Shown: piece by piece, positions 1-5,782 of the stretch | How positions within the stretch are numbered: position 1 is the stretch's first letter | Layout: each line of letters starts with the position of its first letter | Assembly: GCA_903899865.1 (NCBI GenBank) | Contig: CAIUKZ010000170.1 | Span: 1-6,564 of the forward strand | DNA: 6,564 nucleotides | DNA from: an uncultured Bacteroidales bacterium | GTDB taxonomy: Bacteria > Bacteroidota > Bacteroidia > Bacteroidales > Paludibacteraceae | Reading direction: 5' to 3' | Notes under the pieces: generated by a model | Database searches by the model: none | Seen by the model: only the letters and a program-made list of their open reading frames with translations | Told to the model about the DNA's origin: nothing | Program-made: the position numbers and the translations under genes

Positions 1-121
1 AACCTTATTTCTGAATACTATTATTTTTTTTAAAGTTAGATATTTAATTGTAAATTAATCTATTACAGTTAGTATTGTATGTTTTTTATTCATCTAATAC
101 TTAAGTGAAAATCACAAAACT
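1..121 (+). promoter_or_regulatory. AT-rich leader with weak promoter candidate upstream of the M6 protease
   Basis: This very AT-rich stretch precedes the protease start and holds no open frame. The best match to the Bacteroidota -7 consensus TAnnTTTG is TATGTTTT at 78-85, which lacks the final G. A TTAA at 54-57 lies about 20 bases upstream where a -33 element would sit, but it does not match TTTG well. The bases just before the start codon (AAAACT) are A-rich with no Shine-Dalgarno, as is usual in this phylum. The promoter assignment is an inference from a partial match. Confidence 0.3.
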
Positions 122-2770
122 ATGAAAACACCCTTTCATCCCTTTTCACATTATTTACTATTAATAATGCTGATATTCAATGTGGGTACTGTCAAATCAG
201 TACCAGCTAATCCCAATCCTATCAAAGTTTGTCAACCCAATGGAGATACAATAAGTGTCCGCCTGAAAGGGGACGAACATTCTCATCAAGTGGAAACCGA
301 AGATGGTTATACGCTGGTAGAAAGTGGTAATAAGACATTGGAGTATGCTACGCAAGATGCCCAAGGTAATCTGGTGTCATCCCACGTCATGGCTAAGAAC
401 AATGCCAACCGTACTGACAATGAGCGCAAGACACTCTCACGCATCAGTCAGCACCTGCAAGCTAGTCCGCAACAAAAATCTTCCAGACTTAAATCCTCAC
501 CTGCACCACTGCAAGCAAAAGTGAAGTCCTCAAGCAATGCTGTAACAGGAAAAAAGAAGATCCTATGCATTCTGATAGGCTTCACAGATAAGCCATTTGT
601 GAAAACGAAGGCTGAATTTGAAAACTTGTTTAATAAACCAGGATACAACGTCAATGGTGCTACGGGAAGCTTTCGCGACTTCTATCTAGAGGCTTCGTAT
701 AATCAATTAGAATTAAATACCACAGTAGTAGGACCATTTACCGCTTCAAAGGACTGGGCATATTATGGAAGTGATGTTCCATATAAGGATGCGAATGCTT
801 ATGAATTGATACGAGAAGCTTCTCTGCTAGCAGATCCTACTGTTAACTTTGCTGATTATGACAATGATGGAGATGGACGAGTAGATCAGGTGATAGTGAT
901 TCACGCAGGATATGACCAGGCAGCAGGAGGTGGAGAAAATAGCATTTGGTCACATTATTCAGCAATATATCCAACCCTCGTATTGGATGGTAAAGTCGTA
1001 GAACCATTCGTAACTACTGCAGAATTGTCAAGCTCTTGGGGTTCATCAATTTCTAATATTGGAGTGATTTGTCATGAAATGGGGCATGCTTTTGGTGCAG
1101 ATGATTTTTATGACACCAATTATGATATTGAAGGTCAGTATCTTGGAACAGGATCTTGGGATTTGATGGCCGGAGGATCTTGGAATAACAGCGGAAGAAC
1201 ACCACCGCATCCTAATGCCTACATAAAAACGGCTGTATATGGCTGGACAAATGCAACAACCTTAAAAACTGGACAATCACTTCAAATTCTTAACTCCACC
1301 CAAAACAACAACCAGATATATAGAATAAACACACTTACTCCAAGCGAGTATTATCTGTTGGAAAACAAACAAAAGCTTGGGTTTGATGCTTTTGTCCCAG
1401 ATCATGGACTGCTGGTTTACCATGTGGATAGTTGGCATACAGCAAACGCATCCTCTCATCAAGGGATGTATGTTGTTGCATCTGGATCTACTGCACCCAA
1501 TGGGGTAGAAACTACGGCTACTTCGCCCATCAATACAGGAAAATGCACATTTCCTTCGGCTTTTAATATCACCTCATTCACTGACAATACCACCCCTAAT
1601 ATGAAATCGTGGGCTGGTGATAATACCTATGCACCACTCACCAATATAACTGAGAATACCGTCACAAAGATAATAGGTCTTGACTTCAAAGGTGGAGTGC
1701 CAGGTGTGGCGCCAAGTACCCAAGTTACAAACCTTACCGTAAGTAATTTGTCGTATGGTAGTTTGACATTGAATTGGAAAAGAGGAAATGGAGATGGCGT
1801 GATAATAGTAGCGAGAGAAAGTACTCCCATTACCACTTTTCCATCGGATGGTGTGAATTATTTATCGAACCCCAAATTTGGGACAGCTTCATGTCAACTG
1901 GGCGGTGCTTATGTGGTGTATACTGGAGTAGGTACTTCGGTGGATGTAAGTGAATTAAAATTTGGAACCACTTACTATTTTTCGGCTTATGAATATAAAG
2001 GAGTTTCAGTGGCATACAAAACACCTTCATTGGATGGTAGTGCAACTACATTGGGTGCAAGTGTATGCAGTATTTCTGCCAATCACAATACCAAGACCTA
2101 TTGCTCAAAAGTGGAATTTAATACCATCAGTCAGGTATCTGAGATAGTATCCGGTGTGTATAATAACTATCTGGATTACACCAATTCGAGAACGAATGTG
2201 GTTCAAGGTAGCTCCTATCCACTTTCAGTCACACTCACTACTTTGAGTGGGATGGTCTATTCCAAAGCATGGATAGACTGGAACCGGAATGGAAGTTTTG
2301 ATGATGCTGGTGAAGTTTTTGACTTAGGCTCAGTGTATTCACCAGCTTATAACACACCACCGCTTACAGTGAATGTACTTGTACCGAGCAATGCAGCATT
2401 GGGCATTGTAACCATGAGAGTGTCATGTAAAAAGACTTCAAATTTTGGATCGTGTGATGGTGGAGCTACTACCGGAGAAATGCAAGTCCAAGATTACATG
2501 CTCAATGTACTATCTGGTATACCCACCACGGTAAGTGAAGGTGAGGAGTCAATTCTCAAAGTCTATCCCAACCCAGTGAGTGAAGTGCTAAGAATAGTGG
2601 GGATATCCAGTTTTTCCAATTTAAACTTCCAAATCTTTGATGCTTATGGTCAACTAGTTAAAGCTTCAAGTATCAATATTTCGAACTCAATATCCGTTTC
2701 CGATTTATCACAAGGAATGTACTTCCTCAAACTGGAAAATGGAATGTTGGCTAAATTTATAAAACACTAA
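122..2770 (+). CDS. Secreted M6-family zinc metalloprotease with Fn3-like, GEVED and T9SS sorting domains
   Basis: This is an extracellular zinc endopeptidase of the immune inhibitor A-like M6 family, 882 residues. A basic N-terminus and hydrophobic core at about 11-24 form a signal peptide. Residues 34-95 resemble the M6 propeptide (GDEHSHQVETEDGY). A Lys/Ser/Gln-rich linker at about 115-146 follows and is a plausible activation site. The catalytic domain (about 147-520) has HEMGHAFGADD at 318-328, matching HExxHxxGxxD, with zinc ligands H318 and H322, base E319 and probable third ligand D328. SWDLMAGG at 345-352 is the Met-turn region. DYDNDGDGRVD at 245-255 is a likely calcium loop. Residues about 530-645 form an Fn3-like domain common in Bacteroidota. 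About 660-796 is a GEVED domain (AWIDWNRNGSFDDAGE). About 810-882 is a type A T9SS sorting domain beginning KVYPNP. Family, architecture and export route are well supported; the substrate is unknown. It is probably co-transcribed with the LRR gene 14 bases downstream. Confidence 0.95.
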   Translation: MKTPFHPFSHYLLLIMLIFNVGTVKSVPANPNPIKVCQPNGDTISVRLKGDEHSHQVETEDGYTLVESGNKTLEYATQDAQGNLVSSHVMAKNNANRTDNERKTLSRISQHLQASPQQKSSRLKSSPAPLQAKVKSSSNAVTGKKKILCILIGFTDKPFVKTKAEFENLFNKPGYNVNGATGSFRDFYLEASYNQLELNTTVVGPFTASKDWAYYGSDVPYKDANAYELIREASLLADPTVNFADYDNDGDGRVDQVIVIHAGYDQAAGGGENSIWSHYSAIYPTLVLDGKVVEPFVTTAELSSSWGSSISNIGVICHEMGHAFGADDFYDTNYDIEGQYLGTGSWDLMAGGSWNNSGRTPPHPNAYIKTAVYGWTNATTLKTGQSLQILNSTQNNNQIYRINTLTPSEYYLLENKQKLGFDAFVPDHGLLVYHVDSWHTANASSHQGMYVVASGSTAPNGVETTATSPINTGKCTFPSAFNITSFTDNTTPNMKSWAGDNTYAPLTNITENTVTKIIGLDFKGGVPGVAPSTQVTNLTVSNLSYGSLTLNWKRGNGDGVIIVARESTPITTFPSDGVNYLSNPKFGTASCQLGGAYVVYTGVGTSVDVSELKFGTTYYFSAYEYKGVSVAYKTPSLDGSATTLGASVCSISANHNTKTYCSKVEFNTISQVSEIVSGVYNNYLDYTNSRTNVVQGSSYPLSVTLTTLSGMVYSKAWIDWNRNGSFDDAGEVFDLGSVYSPAYNTPPLTVNVLVPSNAALGIVTMRVSCKKTSNFGSCDGGATTGEMQVQDYMLNVLSGIPTTVSEGEESILKVYPNPVSEVLRIVGISSFSNLNFQIFDAYGQLVKASSINISNSISVSDLSQGMYFLKLENGMLAKFIKH

Positions 2771-2784
2771 CCAAAATCTAAACT

Positions 2785-3963
2785 ATGAAAAAAATCATTA
2801 TTTCCCTTGCCATTGTTTTATTTTCTACAGCTATTAAGGCTGTAGTAGTAAAAACTGTAAATTCATCCTCTGCTGGAACGCTCACTACTTATTTCAGTCC
2901 ATCAGAGAGAGGAACTGTAACCAATCTTGCCGTCACAGGTAAAATGGATGCTCGTGATTTCAAATTTATCCGCGACACCTTGAAGGCTTTGATAAATCTA
3001 GACCTAAACAATGCCTCTATTCTAGCTTATAGTGGAAGCAAAGGAACGGATTCGAATGCTACAAGTTATGCTGTAAACTCTTTTCCGCCTTTCGCACTAA
3101 GTGGAGATGAAACTCACCCCAATCTAAAACTCGAAAAAGTAACACTTCCTGCCAATATTCAAAAAATTGAAGCAGCAGCTTTTTATTATTGTATTGCCTT
3201 AAATCAAGTAAATTTACCATCAGGATTATTGAGTATTGGCTGTAATGCATTCTCCGCTACAGCATTAGAGTCTGTTACGATACCTAATACTGTTACTGAG
3301 GTTCAATGGAATGCATTTGCACAATGCTCGTCTTTGACGACTGTAAAATTGTCATCATCCATGACGAACATTTCTTTGCAGTTGTTTGCATATTGCTTGT
3401 CATTGGGAGAAATAGAAATTCCAGAATCAGTTACTTCTATTTCATACGAGGCGTTTCATTCTTGTATCAATCTCAAGAAAGTAACTTTGCCTTCTAAACT
3501 TACTGACTTAGGTACCTATGCATTTAATGAATGCACAGCACTCAACACAGTGATTGTCAAAAATCCAGTGCCATTAGATTTATACGAGAGCGGTAATCTT
3601 TTTGCTTTTGGTCAAGTTCCAAGCCAATGTGTCTTGTGGGTGCCAAAAGGTACTTCTGGTGCTTATTCATCTACATTGGTTTGGAGCTTTTTTCAAACGA
3701 TAAAGGAAGTTGTCCCAACATCGGTCAATGAAAATAGCGTTCAGCCATCAGCAGTATTTTACAATTCGGTGACTGATGAGATTGTCATGAATGGAACCGT
3801 TCAGAACACAGCTCTAAACTATCAAATTATCAGTGTGAATGGAATGGTGGTTCTGCAAGGCACCACCACAGCAAATTCTAGAATTAATACAGCAGGATTT
3901 GGATCGGGCGTGTATGTTTTAGTATTGGACAATGGTACTAAAACCAAATTCATCAAAAACTAG
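2785..3963 (+). CDS. Secreted BspA-like leucine-rich repeat (LRR_5) protein with T9SS-like C-terminus
   Basis: This is a surface or secreted repeat protein of the BspA-like (LRR_5) type, 392 residues. Signal peptide: MKK followed by a hydrophobic core to about residue 19. Residues about 22-110 are the N-terminal cap seen in such proteins (GKMDARDFKFIRDTLKAL, then LDL). Six tandem repeats of 22-23 residues start at L116, L139, L161, L184, L207 and L230, with the pattern LxxVxLPxxxxxIxxxAFxxCxx. A seventh partial unit begins at L253. Residues about 259-307 match the post-repeat segment typical of this family (NPVPLDL, then VLWVPKGTSGAY). The last 65 or so residues resemble a T9SS sorting domain (ISVNGMVVLQG, GVYVLVLDNGTKTKFIKN) but lack the usual YPNP entry motif. 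The ATG is chosen for its signal peptide and A-rich leader. In other bacteria, BspA-like proteins bind matrix proteins or other cells; the ligand here is unknown. The protease gene ends 14 bases upstream and a terminator follows 15 bases downstream, so this is the last gene of the unit. Confidence 0.93.
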   Translation: MKKIIISLAIVLFSTAIKAVVVKTVNSSSAGTLTTYFSPSERGTVTNLAVTGKMDARDFKFIRDTLKALINLDLNNASILAYSGSKGTDSNATSYAVNSFPPFALSGDETHPNLKLEKVTLPANIQKIEAAAFYYCIALNQVNLPSGLLSIGCNAFSATALESVTIPNTVTEVQWNAFAQCSSLTTVKLSSSMTNISLQLFAYCLSLGEIEIPESVTSISYEAFHSCINLKKVTLPSKLTDLGTYAFNECTALNTVIVKNPVPLDLYESGNLFAFGQVPSQCVLWVPKGTSGAYSSTLVWSFFQTIKEVVPTSVNENSVQPSAVFYNSVTDEIVMNGTVQNTALNYQIISVNGMVVLQGTTTANSRINTAGFGSGVYVLVLDNGTKTKFIKN

Positions 3964-3978
3964 AATGCTAAATATCTC

Positions 3979-4020
3979 AAAATCAGGATTCAAGCTCACT
4001 ACTTGAATCCTGATTTTTTT
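3979..4020 (+). terminator. Strong intrinsic terminator after the protease/LRR unit
   Basis: A perfect inverted repeat pairs 3979-3994 (AAAATCAGGATTCAAG) with 4002-4017, around a 7-base loop (CTCACTA), and runs into a T tract ending at 4020. The core without the A/T tail is about 12 bp. It begins 15 bases after the LRR gene stop, which marks the end of that transcript. Confidence 0.93.
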
Positions 4021-4363
4021 ATTAGGAGAATTGGTGGTTGGATTGAAAGAAGCATAATTTTCAAATCCAAATTGGTAGTTCTGCATCAAAAGAAATCCAA
4101 AGTTTCAATTTGCTCACTCATCCATTTTTCATTTCATGTCGGGTTTATATTCATAGTTTATAATTATTTCTTCGTGTTTTTCATATTCCTAGGGTTGAAG
4201 CGTATTGTGAAAATCAAAACTTTCAATAGTCATAAACACTAGAATCATCAACCGAAGTCAGAACCAATCATAGCTCGATTTAGCTTTTCTTAACTCCCCA
4301 AAAGGATTATCTCAATAATCATAAAATTGTACATAAATGTTTAGCGTTATAAAAAAAATCATT
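4021..4363. other. Intergenic stretch of about 340 bases with no supported gene
   Basis: No convincing gene lies here on either strand. An open frame of 79 codons on the + strand (4003-4242) would have to start at a TTG inside the terminator stem, and its translation is rich in Phe, Ile and Lys as expected of AT-rich non-coding DNA. The only structure I noted is a 6-bp inverted repeat GATTAT-CTCA-ATAATC at 4305-4320, about 20 bases upstream of the -33 region of the next promoter. It could be an operator or chance. No tRNA-like or riboswitch-like fold was recognised by eye. Confidence 0.6.
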
Positions 4364-4371
4364 TATCTTTG
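4340..4371 (+). promoter_or_regulatory. Bacteroidota-type promoter for the acidic protein gene
   Basis: TATCTTTG at 4364-4371 matches the Bacteroidota primary sigma -7 consensus TAnnTTTG exactly. TTTAG at 4340-4344 lies 19 bases upstream, in the place of the -33 TTTG-like element, separated by an A/T-rich spacer. Transcription would begin near 4377-4380 and give an untranslated leader of about 40 bases before the ATG at 4417. The isolated gene flanked by two terminators needs its own promoter, which supports the call. The -33 match is imperfect. Confidence 0.62.
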
Positions 4372-4416
4372 ACTCAAGTTATTTTATCAATCAAAACTCA
4401 ATTAAAACATTAACTT

Positions 4417-4761
4417 ATGAAAGCACAAAACGACGACTTATTGGTTTATGATGAAGATGATGCAGTGAAATTTATCCTCAATTATATTCCAAAAGAGGAT
4501 TTGGGTTCAATAGATGAGATGAAGATTGAATACGTGTTGGATGTGGTCTATGACTTTTACGAAGAAAATGGTCTTATTGACGAAGAATCAACTGAAGAAG
4601 CTAGTGTTGATGAGGAAGAAATGTTGCAGTTTATTCTCAATTCTGCCGAAAAAGATGAAATGGCATTATCACCTGAAGAGCTACAACTCATCCTTGATGG
4701 TGAGTATGAGTATGGAAAATCTTTGGGTATCTATGAAGAGGATGAAGAGGATGAAGCGTAA
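4417..4761 (+). CDS. Small, highly acidic conserved-type hypothetical protein with internal duplication
   Basis: The function is not known to me; it resembles small acidic proteins I recall from Bacteroidales genomes, but I cannot name a family. It has 114 residues, 39 of them Asp or Glu, only six Lys and no Arg, His, Cys or Trp, so its net charge is near -33. There is no signal peptide or membrane segment, so it is expected to be cytoplasmic. The sequence reads as two related units, about 16-55 and 69-107. Each contains F-I-L-N (19-22 and 72-75), a later V/I-L-D (40-42 and 92-94), then Y-D/E-F/Y and G-L/I (from 45 and 97). The C-terminus is a run of Glu and Asp. The pattern suggests paired helical hairpins. 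It has its own promoter candidate upstream and terminator downstream, so it is probably monocistronic. The ATG is the first in frame and follows an A-rich leader without a Shine-Dalgarno. Coding status is strongly suggested by the coherent acidic, helical composition. Confidence 0.85.
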   Translation: MKAQNDDLLVYDEDDAVKFILNYIPKEDLGSIDEMKIEYVLDVVYDFYEENGLIDEESTEEASVDEEEMLQFILNSAEKDEMALSPEELQLILDGEYEYGKSLGIYEEDEEDEA

Positions 4762-4806
4762 TTGTTTTACGTATTCCATTATGATTTTTAGTTTTGTTTA
4801 AAGAAT

Positions 4807-4846
4807 AAAAACACCAGAATAGACTCAAATATCTTGGTGTTTTTTT
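4807..4846 (+). terminator. Intrinsic terminator after the acidic protein gene
   Basis: AAAAACACCA at 4807-4816 pairs with TGGTGTTTTT at 4835-4844 (10 bp), and GA/TC pairs next to a bulged T can extend the stem into the 18-base loop. A run of seven T (4840-4846) follows the G+C part. It begins 45 bases after the upstream stop codon. Its right arm and T tract lie only about 35 bases before the acyltransferase ATG. Confidence 0.85.
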
Positions 4847-4881
4847 CTTTAATATTTATATGCTTACTTTTTTGTGTTTTT

Positions 4882-5769
4882 ATGTATAGAACTTTGTATG
4901 TCTTTGTGTGGGTGATGGCTTGGCTGCCTTTGAATTTTTTGTATCTCTTTTCAAACATTTGTTATTACCTCATCTACTACCTATTTAAGTATCGAAAAAA
5001 AGTAGTTCGCGAAAATATTCGATTAGCATTTCCCGAAAAGTCACTTACCGAACGAATGGAGATAGAAAAGAAATTCTATCGGTTTTTTTGCGATGTGTTT
5101 ATTGAAACTATCTCATTGATGCATATTAGTAAAAAAGAGATGCGTCAACGCATGCAGTTTGTAAATGTGAGTGAGGTGATAGAGCAATATGAAAAGGGCA
5201 AAAGTTGTATGCTCATGACAGCGCATTATGGCAACTGGGAATGGTGTTCCACAGTGTCCATTTGGTTGCCCGAGGGTAAACCACTTTATGGCATTTATAA
5301 ACAGTTGTCTGTCACGAGTTTTGATCATTTGATGTGTGTGCTCAGAATGCGGTTTACGGGCAAAGTGGTCGAACAAAATGAATTAACCCGCAAAATGCTT
5401 CAGCTTAGAACACAAAAACAATTGGCAATGTTTGGAATGATATCTGATCAAACACCTTTGCCGAATAACTCTCACCTCTGGGTTGATTTTCTCCATCAAG
5501 ATACTATTACCATTGTGGGTACTGAAGTATTAGCAAAGAAATTTGATTATCCTGTCTATTACGCCAAGCTAACTCGCCTACGGAGAGGATATTACACCTG
5601 TGAATTTATTCCTATCGCACTATCTCCTAAGGAAACGGAGGATGGTATGATTACAAGCACATACATGTCAATGCTGGAGCAAACCATCAATGACAATCCT
5701 GCTTATTGGCTATGGACTCATAAGCGATGGAAGTATAACCGAGGCATCTCTCAAGTCCCACAATACTAA
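4882..5769 (+). CDS. Lysophospholipid/lipid A acyltransferase, LpxL/HtrB family
   Basis: This inner-membrane enzyme family transfers a secondary acyl chain to a lipid A precursor, normally from acyl-ACP. The 295 residues from the ATG at 4882 fit the family's usual 290-310. A hydrophobic anchor spans about 5-34, followed by YRKKVVRENIRLAFPEKS (37-54), typical of Bacteroidota members. The catalytic H-x4-D/E motif is HYGNWE at 115-120 (H115, E120). SDQTP (188-192) and the C-terminal AYWLWTHKRWKYNR (274-287) are further family hallmarks. The frame is open upstream to a TTG at 4834, but that codon lies in the terminator stem and would add only a Phe/Leu-rich stretch read from the T tract, so I reject it. 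The glycosyltransferase gene begins 13 bases downstream, implying one operon. I saw no convincing promoter between the terminator and this start. The exact acyl donor and position on lipid A cannot be read from the sequence, so I give no lpx symbol. Confidence 0.93.
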   Translation: MYRTLYVFVWVMAWLPLNFLYLFSNICYYLIYYLFKYRKKVVRENIRLAFPEKSLTERMEIEKKFYRFFCDVFIETISLMHISKKEMRQRMQFVNVSEVIEQYEKGKSCMLMTAHYGNWEWCSTVSIWLPEGKPLYGIYKQLSVTSFDHLMCVLRMRFTGKVVEQNELTRKMLQLRTQKQLAMFGMISDQTPLPNNSHLWVDFLHQDTITIVGTEVLAKKFDYPVYYAKLTRLRRGYYTCEFIPIALSPKETEDGMITSTYMSMLEQTINDNPAYWLWTHKRWKYNRGISQVPQY

Positions 5770-5782
5770 GCAACTGAATCAG

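Noticed and set aside
448..2147. Several 60-71 codon open frames on both strands within the M6 protease gene
   Set aside because: All overlap a single continuous frame with recognisable domains throughout; they are shadow frames.
3130..3720. Repeated pattern in the LRR gene as a DNA repeat array
   Set aside because: The repetition is at protein level only (22-23 residue LRR units); the DNA copies are too diverged to be a nucleotide repeat or CRISPR-like array.
4003..4242. Open frame of 79 codons on the + strand in the intergenic region
   Set aside because: It starts at a TTG within the terminator stem, has no plausible leader, and its translation is a Phe/Ile/Lys-rich mix without recognisable domains.
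4789..4796. TAGTTTTG, a perfect TAnnTTTG box, as promoter of the acyltransferase operon
   Set aside because: It lies immediately upstream of an intrinsic terminator, so its transcript would end after about 40 bases; no clear -33 element at the right spacing. T-rich DNA makes chance matches likely.
5113..5376. Reverse-strand open frame of 87 codons inside the acyltransferase gene
   Set aside because: It lies antisense to a well-supported gene with conserved catalytic motifs, and its translation shows no domain.
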